Origin: Dipteris shenzhenensis
Lineage: Eukaryota; Polypodiophyta; Polypodiopsida; Gleicheniales
DNA length: 64,000 bases
Direction: 5' to 3' (one strand)
NCBI GenBank assembly: GCA_047967505.1
Contig: CM106541.1
The notes beneath the pieces were generated by a model. That model saw nothing but the letters and a program-made list of their open reading frames with translations. It ran no database searches and had not been told where the DNA came from. This document shows, piece by piece, positions 22,066-33,262 of the stretch (positions are counted from its first letter, which is position 1; every line of letters starts with the position of its first letter). Made by a program: the position numbers and the translations under genes.

Positions 22066-22080
22066 TTGTTTGTTTGTAGG

Positions 22081-25000
22081 ATGTCTCCATCTTCAACAAG
22101 CAGCTCCAGTGAGGATGAATCCCTCCGTATCCACCATCGCGAAATGTGGTTGGAGCAAAAAATCAAATGTCTGTGTGATCGATGTCGAGGAAACATGTAT
22201 CGTGCACGCAGGATTACGCTCAATCATATCTCAAAGTATGGAGAATGGGATGTGACCGTAAACAGGGTAAGGATTTGTAAGTTAAGGTTGATTGAGATAT
22301 CTATGGGTGTTCATATGTTTGAGTTATAATGATCCCGTTTTAATTTGATACAGGATGCAGTGCCACACCCGCACATGTTACCCTATGCCCGTCGTGAGGA
22401 AGCGAAGCGTCGGCGATATGAGGTGGGATCTTTAGGAGGGACCGTTACGGATGCATGGAGTGATGGTGATAGTAGCCCTCCACCATTACCTCATGAAGCC
22501 GTAGAGGAGGAGGTGTTTGATGATATGGTGCGGGATTTATATGTCCATCAAGGGAGGGATAATAGCATGGAGCAGGATGATCTTTTTACCGCAGCATCGA
22601 CTCCACTGTTTGAGGGGTGCACATTCTCTGTTCTACGTGCCTCCCTTGAGTTACTAAACTTGCAAACCATCTATGGATGGAGCAATGCAAGTTTGAATGC
22701 ATTACTCAAGTAAGCTTTAAAGTCGATTTTGCAAACATGGTGAATTATGCGCGTGGGTCAATTACTCGAATGCTTTTCCTCATTTATGGTCTTCACGTGC
22801 AGGCTATTGTGTAAAATGCTTCCAAGGGAGAATAAATTACCGACCTCAAGAGATATGGCAAGGCAACATGTGACCTCTCTTGGAGGATTAGATTACAAGC
22901 GCATCCATGCATGTGTCAACGATTGCGTTTTGTTTCGTGGACTACATAAGGATGCAAGAGAGTGTCCTACTTGTGGAGAGGCAAGATATAGAGCAGATCT
23001 CAAAACCTTGGACGTGCCTCGTAAGGTATTGCGACATTTTCCCATAATCCCTCGCATCCAACATATGTTCAAGTGCAAATCTATTGCAGAGCTCATGTCA
23101 TGGCATTCCTCCCATCGATCAACCGATGGCAAGTGGAGAACTCCTGCGGACTCTCCTGCGTGGAAGCATATTGAAGACACATGGCCAAGCTTCAAGGAAG
23201 AACCTAGGAGCTTGAGACTTGGATTGGGTATGGACGGTGTGAACCCATTTGGTCTCAAAAGCACGTCTTACAGTGTATGGCCAGTGGTATTGGTGAATTA
23301 CAATCTTCCACCCTCTATGGCTATTAAGAAAGGACATGTCATGCTGTCCCTTCTAATTCCAGGGAAGCATAAAGTCAAAAATCCTGATGTTTATTTGGAG
23401 CCTTTGATTGATGAGCTAGAGATACTTTGGAGAGGTATCGAGGTGCATGATGTGAGCAGGTCTCCCTCGTCACGAGACTTCAACTGCAAAGCAGTCTTGA
23501 TGTGGACGATGCATGACTTCCCAGGCTATGGCGAGTGTTCAGGTAAGCATTGCATTTTTTAATTATGAATAGGCAAGGACGTGGCACCCTAAACCCACCT
23601 TCCACTCTTAATTGCATCTATTGTTTCAGGTCTCACTACATCGGGTTACCATGCATGTCCTGTTTGTGGTCCTTCGCTAGTTGCCTCACGGGCAGACGCA
23701 TTAAATAAGGTCATCTATGAGAATCACCATCGATTTCTCCCACCTGATCATCCTAGATATGTTGCCCCTTGGAATGAAGTCCTCCCACAATCACTCACCG
23801 CGGGAGATTGGATGAGAATTTGGGACGGTTCCACGACTCCTCCACCACTTGGCATGAGCCGGTAAGGATTTGTAACTATTGGCTGGAAGTAAAGATTGGC
23901 TATATTGGTTGAAAGTGAGGATTGCACACTAACACCATATTTTGTTTAGATACTCCATCTTTTATCGTTTACCATATTGGTCCCACCTCAAGATCAATCA
24001 CCTGCTCGATCCCATGCATATCTTCAAGAATGTGGCATCTACCATTTGGGAGCATTTGAATGGGACACGAGATTCGGCAGGCATAAGGGAGGATCTACGT
24101 ACCACAGGAAGGATGCGTGAAGCTTGGCCTCAAGAGAGACCAAATGGGCATGTTTTTTTACCTCGTGCACCGTGGATGTTATCAAAGCTAGAGATGGCGA
24201 CGGTGAAGGGCGCTATTACTACAATTCGTACTCCCACTGGATGCATGAGGTGTTTGAAGGGAGCCTTTACAAAGAGCAAGAAAAGAGGTGTAGAGCAATT
24301 ATATGGCTTGAAATCTCATGATTGGCACAAGATGCTCCAAGTAAGTATTTTATATGCATAATATCTTTTTCCTTTCAAATTTGTGAGTGAATAGCTATAA
24401 GCAACTAATCAACCACCTCCTCGCGGGTTCAGTTCATACTACCTACTAGCATTTCACGTAGTGCATCAAAGGACGTGAAAGATTGTATTTACAAGATGGG
24501 CGAGCTTGTGAGGTATGTGAGCTCAAAGGAAATAGATCCCACCACGCTTGAGAATGCTCGAGTTATGTCGGTGGAGGCGGTTTGTTTAGTGGAGGAGACA
24601 TTTCCACGTTCTATTCTCACAAGCCAACTACATCTCATAGTACATTTGGTGGATGAGATTGCTATATGCAGTACTATACATGCACGATGGTTGTTCTTCC
24701 TCGAGCGCTTCATGAAGACCTTGAAGGGCTTCGTGAGACAAAATGCAAGACCCGAAGGTAGCATGGCCGAGGGTTGGTTGGTACAAGAGTCACTTGTATA
24801 TATTTTTGAGTTTCTTGTTGATGTGGATAGCTCTCTCCCACGACTATGGAGAGATGATGAAGACCTAAGGATGACCTCTATTGTGCCTCAAGGAAAAGGA
24901 CGCAACAAAGTAATAGACACGGAGTTGCGTAATAGTATCAACCTCTTTTGCGTGCTTAATAGTGATGTGATGAAAAGATGGGTGACAAGATACGAGGATG

Positions 25001-26064
25001 CAAAGGCAAGAAGACAAGAAGAAAGGGCCCTCTTTCGTACACACCACAGATCTCGTGTGCCATACCCTCAGCGTCTAAGAGCACTTCCAAAGGATATTCA
25101 TGTGGATTGGCTACTTGATGAAATGGAGAAAGCAGAGAAAGACGAGGGGATGCATATCACAATGGAAGAATGGGAGTATGCTAGGGGATGCATGAGCAAG
25201 GTCGGTATATAGAATGTTATGTATAAGTTAGGAGCTTTTTATAATTTAGATTGCTTATTTAATTGATTTTTTCTTGGTGTAGTGCACTATGTTCAATGCT
25301 ATATGGTGTGAGGGCAAGCATTTTCGAACACAACGGATTGATGATAAGAGAAACACACAAGATTGCGGCATCATTGCTAGCTTTGAGGGGGCCAATGGAG
25401 TCATGGATGATTATTGTGGCATAATCCAAGATATCATTATGCTTGACTTTCGACACTTCTTTGTGTATGTTTTCAATGTAAAGTGGTTTAAGGACGTGGT
25501 GGAAAGAGGCCCTAATGCAACAATCAAACGCCATGCAAGTGGCTTTGTAACTATTGACTCCACAAAGTTTTGGCAAAGTAGGAAGGACACACTAATACTA
25601 CCGCAACAATGTGAACAGGTACTGTGCACACACATAAAAATACTCGCTTTTAAATATTTGATGCAAGAAAAGTAACATGATTGTATTTGTGTTTGAATTA
25701 GGTTGTCTATCAACCAATGGCGGATAATAATAGGTGGTGGCATGTCATACCTATTATGCCACGTTCCAAAGTGATGTATAGTACATTTACTAATATGGAG
25801 CATATGGAGGATGATCATGGCCATGGACGTGATGATGACCGTGATACAAGAGAGGAGGATGATCATGAGATAGGAGATATAGATATTGAGGCCGGCATTA
25901 CTCGTGAAGACGAGCCTACCATTGGAGATCTTGATTTCGATGAGCACATGAGTGGCACAAGTAGTAGTGGGTTGAATGTATTTGTAGATCTAAACACTTG
26001 TTTGGATTTTGAAGTAGATAGTTTGGCAAGGGTTGATCTCATTGAGGATGAGATTGAACCGTAG
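22081..26064 (+). CDS. TNP2-type CACTA transposase, about 1,123 aa (eight exons)
   Basis: This enzyme would cut the element's ends and insert it elsewhere. Exons: 22081-22266, 22354-22709, 22803-23542, 23630-23861, 23950-24340, 24433-25200, 25283-25618, 25702-26064. All introns have GT-AG borders and join in phase, with no stop before TAG at 26062. The N-terminal CLCDRCRGN part fits the transposase-associated domain. The Transposase_21 core has YKRIHACVNDCVLFRG, CPTCGEARYR, GMDGVNPFG, LIDELEILW, CPVCGP and LLDPMHIFKNV. A DUF4218-like part has HLVDEIA, FLERFMKTLKGFVRQ and SMAEGWLVQESLVY. A DUF4216-like part has DYCGIIQDI and FNVKWFK. The C terminus is acidic. The donor after exon 6 (GTCGGT) is weak, but the family alignment requires it. 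The start ATG follows a possible acceptor (TTTGTAGG). Confidence 0.88.
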
Positions 26065-26224
26065 CCCCACAATTGATATTAGCAAAACTATTTTACATAT
26101 TGTCTCATTCTCCTCATTTCCCTTAATTCTTGTATATGTGGGCTTGCAAAAAATTATGTGCTTTGGTAATCATGGGCAATGTTTGGAAAGCAATGATGTA
26201 CACCAAAATCTCACTTTCTGTATT

Positions 26225-26505
26225 CTCTGGAGCGCGTCTATTTACGCGTCTAAATGCGTGTCTGAGTCTCAGTGTAAACGCGCAAATAAACGCGCTAATA
26301 CCCGCGTAAATAAACACGCTAATAAATGGGATGGTAGACGGGCCCGTATTTTCTTTGGTCTAACGCGCAAATAAACGCGGGGATTAACACGCAAAGAGAC
26401 GAGCATTTAGCCGCGCTAATAGACGCGCCCGTAATTTGTCTACTAAATCGACGCCTATAGACGCGCCCGCTATTTTGTGCGTCTACCAAGCGCGTCTATA
26501 GTTGC
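26225..26505. repeat. CACTA-1 right subterminal array
   Basis: Dense GCGTCTA, AATAAACGCG, TAGACGCG and related motifs, inverted relative to the left array, lead to the right terminus. Compare 19630-19870. Confidence 0.85.
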
Positions 26506-26522
26506 TTTGTGTTGTTGTGAGT
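26491..26522. repeat. CACTA-1 right terminal inverted repeat and AGT duplication
   Basis: 26491-26519 reads, in reverse complement, CACAACAACACAAAGC and on to ATAGACGCG. It matches the left end except at three positions. AGT at 26520-26522 repeats 19607-19609. Confidence 0.9.
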
Positions 26523-26839
26523 CACATTATCACAAACAACTCTTCTATATACAACTGTAATGAACTAATGAATCATCATTAATTATTCCATATGTATTTT
26601 TTCCTATAAACATATCACAATGATCTCATAAAGTTCCTAGGGTTTTCTTATCCAGACTAAGTATTAAATTGTGTAAACTCTCGTATATCCAAAAAACTCA
26701 TGGCAACTTACAATAAGACGAGAAATCCCAAATCTCAATGAAAGAAAAGCTTTATATATGCATATGAATAGGTCTCCTGTCATCAATGAGAAAGGCAATA
26801 TGAGAATCAAAGAAAGCTAAAACCAAAATACAATTTGAT
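26523..26839. other. AT-rich gap, no gene seen
   Basis: Flank of CACTA-1. No long ORF or repeat was recognised. Confidence 0.55.
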
Positions 26840-28115
26840 TTATATGTACACACACCAAATAGAGAGTGTTGCCATCAATGATTCATAAGGGAACCTCCTT
26901 GCAAATACAGGAACACTTTCTCCGAAATGTGCTAGCTTCATTAACAAGTATGAGAGCAAGACATCAGATAACTCTTTGTCATTGGGATCACCTTCGTAGG
27001 TCGAAGGAATGATGCAACTACTAGGTGGATTTAAAATTCCTTTAAGCATTAATATATCACCGACCAATATAGTTCGATTGGGTAGTGATTGCCATGCTCA
27101 GCTAATGCAGTAAAAGGCTTAAGCAGACACAACTCATTTTTCCACGATGCCGATGCTCTTCAGAAGTGCAAAATTCTTCCAGGGAAAAATTAAACTTGAA
27201 GTCGAAGTCCATTGCACCTTGTCTTTCCAATTCCCACTCTATCAATGAAACTAGGGGATCTACAAATCTCTTTTTCATACTACTCCAAGTAGCTATGTCA
27301 AAATAGTTCACCACCACTTTTAAGAAATCAAACAATGTAGGCCCGTAAAGAGAGTATATGGTTGCCTATTCTTCAAATTTCTCCAGCTCTGGCCATTTAT
27401 GGAGCTTTCTTCCACCGTTACTTTATCAAAATACCATTCATATCAAATATTATTTATCTCGTTGGAACCTCTTTGCCATATAGAAGCCAAAATGAAAAGT
27501 GTACAAATCCATCATACATGAATGAATGGAGAAAGACAAGAAGGATGAAATGTAGAAATAATATTTCCAAAATTTATTGGCATTCAAAGCTTTTAAAATT
27601 AGCTATCATACTAGGTTCAAATTCAATTCAAAGAGCTCCTAGTCCTAACATTGGAAGCTGGTTAGCCTCAACATTAAGAGGCTTAGAAGTCGTGTGGTGG
27701 ACAATTAATTTCCTTTTCTTCAATTGGCCACCAAGGAGAAAGCTACCTAGGACAGTGTCGTCGTGCATGCCATCTTAACCACTTCCACCAATCAGTTCAG
27801 AGAAAATATTTGTTATTATTTCTGCAGCCTACATGAGCTTGTCACTACTTGGCACATCCATCGCCTCCTCGCTTAGCTTTTGCATGTCACTGCTTTTTGG
27901 GACATCCATTGCTTCCTCACTTAGCTTCTGCTTGTCACTGCTTTTTGTATCTTCATTGTGGACATCTGTCACTTCCTGACTCAAATTTTGCTTGTTACTG
28001 CTTTCTATGCCTTCAATGAGGACAACCATCACCTCCTCACTCACGTTTTTTAGGTTGTCATCACCTTCATCATTGTCATTGTCTACTATGAAATCAGACA
28101 GAGAAAACAAATCAC
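26840..28115 (-). pseudogene. degenerate multi-frame coding remnant, unknown family
   Basis: On the reverse strand several frames hold protein-like text in a row. A 93-codon acidic part (28110-27829) has three to four repeats of SSDKQKLSEEAMDV type. A piece near 27770-27650 reads LGSFLLGGQLKKRKL. One at 27335-27102 reads FDFLKVVVNYFDIATWSSMK. The last, at 27120-26840, reads CLKPFTALAEHGNHYP and then CIIPSTYEGDPNDKELSD. Stops and frame changes separate them. It looks like one old gene or captured gene that decayed. I do not recognise the family, and no function is claimed. Confidence 0.4.
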
Positions 28116-28599
28116 ATAAAAATACCTATACAGAAAACTCATAATAATACTCTTTAAAAATAAAAATAAAAACCATTATAACTCTCTTTTGGACAATGAT
28201 CGCATAACATACCTTTTTTTGTGTGAACTATATCGTGCTTAACAACAACATCCATACCTTTATCCTCTATAACAATTACCTCCCCTTTTGCGACTGTTTT
28301 CTACTTTCTCACTCTCTGTAGGATCTCATCCTTGTTCTCCTCTTCATCATCCCCTTTGGCACCATCTTCCATGGGGTTGTCTTCCAATAGACTTTTCTCT
28401 AGACCTCATTTCTGCCTTTAGCACAAGAAGCATGTGCTGATCTGGCGTGCTGGGCCACACAATCATCTGGAGACTCCTTTCTTAAGCTTCTCTGAGTAAT
28501 TTTTTTTAGAGCTTGGTCCTACACCTACAAAAACACCGACATATAGCACAAGACAATAAATATTATGCTAATCTATGTATCATTACAATCTATATATCA
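28116..28599. other. gap without clear gene
   Basis: Reverse-strand Lys/Glu-rich fragments near 28240-28470 may continue the remnant at 26840-28115. They are short and contain stops. Confidence 0.4.
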
Positions 28600-29035
28600 A
28601 TACTATGTTTGTAGTATTGTAAGAGAGTACTATCTTAGTACTAATAGTGGTACTACTTAGTAGTGTAATAGTACTATGTTTGTAGTTATGTAACAGAGTA
28701 CTATGTGCTATCTTAGTACTATGATAATAGTTTGTACTACTATAATATATTAGTACTATCTTTGTATTGTAATAAAATCTCTATATGAGTATTGTAAGAG
28801 ATTGCTATCTTAGAGTACTAATATATTAGTACTATAAGAGAGACATATATCTTAGTACTGTAAGAGAATACTATTTTAGTACTTAGCAACATCTTAGTAC
28901 TATCTTGCATTAATAGACTCTAAGAGAGTACTATAGTAGTACCTAGCAGTCCTGTAACAAAGTACTATATTAGTAGTAATAGTAGTACTACTTATTGTAA
29001 TAGAGTACTCTAGCTTAGTATTGTAAGCTAGTAGG
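28600..29035. repeat. TAGTACTA-rich array, left
   Basis: More than twenty AGTACT cores occur, often as TAGTACTA, mixed with TGTAAGAGAGTACTATCTTAG strings of variable spacing. AGTACT is its own reverse complement, so the array can form many short hairpins. Matching arrays lie at 30095-30130, 30400-30485 and 31165-31470. Confidence 0.8.
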
Positions 29036-29589
29036 ATGCGTCAATTTTACGAGCAAAAACCTATGAGTAGGTTTATATGAGCGTGTTTTTCAAGAGATTT
29101 TAAAAATAGTATTTCTTTAGGAAACATGGCTTTTACACTTTTATTTTCATTAGAACTAGATCCCTTTATCATAAAAATATACAGAGTAGTCACTCATTCA
29201 ATTTTACATAACATAAATCTTCTTATTCACAGACATCCCTTTGTACCCTTGTTATTACCTTAAAAAAGTATTGAAAAATAATTCATTTAAGAAACATCCC
29301 TCATAATCACTCTCAATATAATAATATTATACATAAATAATTACTTATTAAACACATTTATATCATATGGCAATATCTTTCAAGTGTTTTTATAGTATTA
29401 ATAACAAGATATTTATGGACATGTTTCTACAAAAGTTTAAATTACTGTAAATAAGTATTAACTTGGGCTTATATATCACTCTCATAAAATACATGTAATA
29501 TTTAATACTATATATGCAAGGTTTTCCAAAATATAACCCCATAGACATGCTCAAATGGGGTTTTCTGATCAATTTGAGTGGCTGAATGA
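29036..29589. other. AT-rich gap, no gene seen
   Basis: Very AT-rich sequence between the TAGTACTA array and the exon-like piece at 29590. No ORF or repeat of note. Confidence 0.55.
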
Positions 29590-29816
29590 CTATATTTGGA
29601 CATTGGATGTGAAAGGTATTTCACTTTTAAAAGTGCTGTCCAAGGTAGTTTCGCCAGCGAAACTACCTTGAAAGAACTTGTTCAAAGGGGCTTCACTAGC
29701 AAAACTACCTTGATGGCTTGCTTCAATGAGTTTTCTTTGGAGAAACCCTTTGATGAAGATAGGTTGAGAGAGGTTTTTCAATGTTGTGACCCCCTATTAA
29801 GTAAAAAGTTGTAAGA
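29590..29816 (+). pseudogene. exon-like remnant resembling the end of the MULE-like exon 1
   Basis: A 72-codon frame ends FQCCDPLLSKKL at 29812. The MULE-like exon 1 ends QCEPLLDKRR just before its splice donor at 3653. The shared pattern C-[DE]-P-L-L-[SD]-K and the position before an exon end suggest the same transposase family. The upstream part holds two imperfect repeats (GSFASETTLKELV, GFTSKTTLMACF). It is short and old, and the homology is suggestive only. Confidence 0.3.
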
Positions 29817-30094
29817 AGGATCATAAGGGAATTTTCATAGAGAAGTCTACTCTACATGTGGGTTTCTCCAAAAGCCATCCCATTATGTTCTCACCATTCC
29901 CAAAGATTCACATAAATATTCATGTATAAAATAGGCATTCCTATAATACTTCTCATATTTCTAAGTGAAACTATGTTTTCTTCTGATCCATTTTGTTCAT
30001 ATTTTTGCATAGTTGGAAGCTTTTTTTTTCCTTCTCTCAGATGCTCAGAAGATTTCGCTCGAAAAATGCTCGTCCCTTAAGCTAGTACTATTTT

Positions 30095-30485
30095 GCTATA
30101 TTAATACTTTAAGAGAGTACTCTTAGATGAGGATTGGCTAGAGCAATAATTATGCACCAATGCTAGTAGAGTGAGACAGAGGTAAAGCTTAGAGCCACAT
30201 GGCGGATGAGGATTGGTTGGAGCAATAATTGTGCACCAATGCTCAAATCAGCAACCTCTACAATGGAGGTGCCAATATGAGCATGAGTGGCACTCCAAGT
30301 TTTCCTCGATAGATGTGCAGGCCTAAAAAACTAGCCTCCAATCGTGCATTATTCGACCCATGTGCACTGAGCCTTTCTTAATCTTGTAGCTTTGTAAGAT
30401 AGTACTCTTAGATAGTACTATCTTAGTACTATAAGATAGTAACTTTGTAAGAGAGTAATCTGTCTTAGTATTGTAGTACTCTGTA
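30095..30485. repeat. middle AGTACT motifs and a 60-bp-scale duplication
   Basis: AGTACT clusters occur near 30095-30130 and 30400-30485. Between them, GATGAGGATTGGCTAGAGCA ... GCACCAATGCT (30128) recurs at 30204 with few changes. Confidence 0.6.
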
Positions 30486-30512
30486 ATATCAAATCATCAC
30501 AAGATCCTGAAA

Positions 30513-30752
30513 CTCCCGGGGGGTTCACTCATAAAATATTAAGTGTAGCACATGGGTTCAACAGAAGGAGCTTTTCAAATCTCCTTTTTACACATTTTTC
30601 ACATGCAGAAGGGTATCATATAAAGGGGGTATTCACATATTGAATAGAAAAAGGGTATGTTTTATTGATGATAAATTCATAGAAAAGGAGTTTTACAAAT
30701 ACGCATTGAACGCACGTGATATATAGGGTTTATACATAGTGAGCTTCCCGAG
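30513..30752. mobile_element. MITE copy D (diverged), about 240 bp
   Basis: It has the same length, internal order and ends as MITEs A and B, but mutated termini (CTCCCGGGGGGTTCACT at left, GTGAGCTTCCCGAG at right). CTGAAA flanks both sides (507-512 and 753-758 of the 30 kb interval), the remainder of an older target duplication. It retains one CACGTG near the right end. The oldest of the four copies. Confidence 0.7.
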
Positions 30753-31164
30753 CTGAAAATCCCTTATTGGATTTTGATGATTCCCAGATTGGTCGGGTTT
30801 TTCTTCTTTGCATTGTGATTATAAGGCCCCTTCGTCTTATTATGTTTGTTAGTTAGAACATTACAACATATTGTGATTATAATGTCCCTTTGTCATACTA
30901 TGTTTTTTGTTCACATGATTACTGGCACCTTAAAGGAGACATACAAGGACACAGTTGAGTATGAGGCTAGCCTTCCCATGAAGAAGAGCTCCACTCTATT
31001 ATCTATGCTAGGAATTACTCTTGAAGCATTTGGTTAACCAGCCTGCATTGTTTCAATGTTAACTCATGCTTGAATTAGAGCCAGCATGACCTTCCCATCT
31101 CGTAGAAAAAATGCAGTATCTACATATAAAAAACCCATGTGTTAGTGCAACTTGTGCTGTACAA

Positions 31165-31470
31165 CATATATCACTCTATATTAGTACTGCAAGGGAGTAC
31201 TATCTTAGTATGTAGTATTGTACTAGGTTGGCAGTTATATAACAAAATACTACATTAGTAGTAATAGTAGTACTACTTAGTACTGTAATAGTACTATGTT
31301 TATAGTTCTGTAACAGAGTACTACATTTACATTATAATAGTACTTTTTAATACTATAATAGTACTATAATAGTAGTAGGTTTGTAGTACTTTTATATAGT
31401 AATATCTTGGTATTGAAACAATTTAGTACTATATAAGCACTATACTAGTACTCTGTTATAAGTACAAAAG
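31165..31470. repeat. TAGTACTA-rich array, right
   Basis: Same motif mixture as 28600-29035, including AGTAATAGTAGTACTACTTA. The paired placement about 2.5 kb apart suggests subterminal arrays of an old element, whose terminal repeats I could not find. Confidence 0.7.
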
Positions 31471-31527
31471 TGAATAATTGAAACTCCATACGTACTTATT
31501 TGGTTTTTTGAATCCCATTGCTATAAC

Positions 31528-31740
31528 CTAGTCCTCATAAATAGACTTCTTGCAAGAAGACAACACGCACTCCTTATGCTCAAAAAAGTGTATTGTTGCA
31601 TGTAGCATATGATATGTGTGCAAGCAGGGAGTGAAGATAACATCCAAGGAGTCGGTTGTAAATACGAGGCCACACAAAACACACCTGCATACATGTTGAA
31701 ACACACAAGAACACCTAGAGTTTCTTTGCTTCTTAAACAT
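31528..31740 (-). pseudogene. RING-like zinc-finger remnant
   Basis: A 70-codon reverse-strand frame holds CVLCGLVF, then TPCLHTYHMLHA and CVLSSCKK. The spacing resembles a RING/C3HC4 finger with one cysteine replaced (YHMLH). It lies directly next to the TAGTACTA array, so it may be the tail of that element's protein. Function unknown. Confidence 0.35.
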
Positions 31741-31799
31741 GTCAACAAAGTCTTAGAAGGTGATATCCACCCAGATTCCTTATCTTGGATCTTAATCTA

Positions 31800-32697
31800 G
31801 GCCTTAGAGTAACTATAGGATTCAAATTAGGGATTTATGTCATTGAAGAGTGTAAGAAATGAGCAAGAAATCAACCCCACTCTAAAGAGCTCGAGGGCCC
31901 AAAGACCTTCCTACTTTGTGATGGTTCTAAATAAATCTAATAGAAGGTGAAATAGGCACTAGGATTTATAGGATGAGGGGATGGATTGGGGGCAAACATT
32001 TTATTTTTCATTGCAATGTCATGTAAGATTACAATAGCATATTTAGTGTTTAGATCTTGCGGACATACTACCAATTGTGGAAAGTTTTCAATCTTAGATT
32101 CCGATGCTTTTATCAACACTTTATGTTTTGTTTATGCTTGACCCATTCTTAGTTCTAAGTAATGCATGACCATAAGGTGTATTTGAGTCTCATTTGAGTA
32201 AAGAGCCCCTCTACTCAACTACATTCTAATGGGTGTATTCGAGTAAGAGGAAAGAGGACCTTAGAGTGGGAGATGGTAGGGGGGTGATAGTATGGGAGAG
32301 GAAAATGGAAAGGAAAACAAGAGGGAAAAGGCAGTAGGAGAGGAAGTCAAAGAAGATATAGAGGAGGGAGCTAAGGAAAATAAGGAAGAAAAAAACTTTC
32401 TGGAGTGACGATAGTGGGTAATCAATGCATGATACAAATCATTATAGTTGGGTTTACGAATTTTTTCTCTTTGTGTGCTATGGTTTATCATTTCACTTGC
32501 ATAATTGGGTAATTTGAATTTTGCTCCTTAGTTTGTACTTGGTGTCTCTATATTCATGGGCAATGACGCAAGGAAGGGGAGAGTCTGACACTGTGGCATC
32601 AATCTATTCCACAAAGCTAGTTACAGGGATGGAAGTGCTTGTGCATAAGGTTTTTTTTCCTTCTAGCGTTAGTTTATCATGGCAGCATAGGGAGAGC
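31800..32697. other. gap with a purine-rich tract, no gene seen
   Basis: A GGGAGAGGAAAATGG-type purine run lies at 32268-32400. No coding frame or element end was recognised. Confidence 0.55.
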
Positions 32698-32700
32698 ACT
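32698..32700. repeat. left target-site duplication of CACTA-2 (ACT)
   Basis: ACT precedes CACTACAAGG and recurs at 41899-41901 right after GTAGTAGTG. Confidence 0.7.
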
Positions 32701-32811
32701 CACTACAAGGAACAGACCGTTTTTCAACGGAAATACCGACCCTTTTTACACTAAAAGGTTTCTTTTTGACAGGTCCAAAGATCGGTATTTACGTCACTAT
32801 TAGCATAAAAA

Positions 32812-32912
32812 AAGAAATGTCGCTATGTAAGCATCGCTATATAGTGACTCTGTTAAATGTTGCTATATAGCGACACTGGTAAAGTGTCGCTATATAGCAA
32901 CACTTAATAGAA
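32812..32912. repeat. CACTA-2 left array (GTCGCTATATAGCGAC)
   Basis: Five variants of the 16-base palindrome, such as GTCGCTATATAGCAAC and TTGCTATATAGCGAC, occur within 100 bp. Matching arrays lie at 37036-37145 and 41745-41812. Confidence 0.88.
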
Positions 32913-33227
32913 ACTTAAAAAACACATTAGTGGGACTAAATAGGGCCACAACAAACCATATTTTGCCCCGCTAATGTTTTTTTTAAAGTAATTACAAAAG
33001 ATTGTTTACAAGCACACAAGTGAGATAAAACTCTCAAACCTTGTTTGTTACAAAATTTCCCTTGTGAAAGGGGTGGTACAAAATCGCTCAAATAAGCCGA
33101 GAGACAGAAGCATATACCTGCCAAAGATATACAACATTATTTGTTACAAATTACCCTTTCGAAAAGAATGATACAAAATCGCTCAAACAAGCTGACATAC
33201 AAAATCATATACATGCCGAAGTATATA

Positions 33228-33262
33228 CAAACTACTACTAATACTACTACTACTACTACTCA
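33228..33262 (+). repeat. ACT trinucleotide microsatellite
   Basis: About eleven units of TAC/ACT with one interruption, at the 3' end of the reverse TnpA-like pseudogene. Confidence 0.85.

Larger units (their letters stand above)
19610..26519. mobile_element. complete CACTA (En/Spm) transposon, CACTA-1, 6.9 kb
   Basis: CACTA elements move by cut and paste using a TNP2-type transposase. The termini are 29-bp inverted repeats starting CACAACAA and ending ATAGACGCG, with three mismatches (19610-19638 against 26491-26519). The element is flanked by AGT on both sides. Inside are a TnpA-like gene on the reverse strand and a TNP2-type gene on the forward strand. Three arrays of CGTCTA/CGTTTA motifs lie at the left, centre and right. 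Both genes assemble without stops or frameshifts in my reading, so the element could be autonomous and young. Activity is inferred. Confidence 0.92.

Noticed and set aside
28600-29035. TAGTACTA array considered as a simple microsatellite
   Set aside because: Spacing and flanking words vary and a matching array lies 2.1 kb away, so a paired element border fits better.
32701-32760. Treating CACTA-2 as having long terminal inverted repeats
   Set aside because: Only CACTAC plus scattered bases agree between its two ends; the limits rest on the ACT duplication and arrays.
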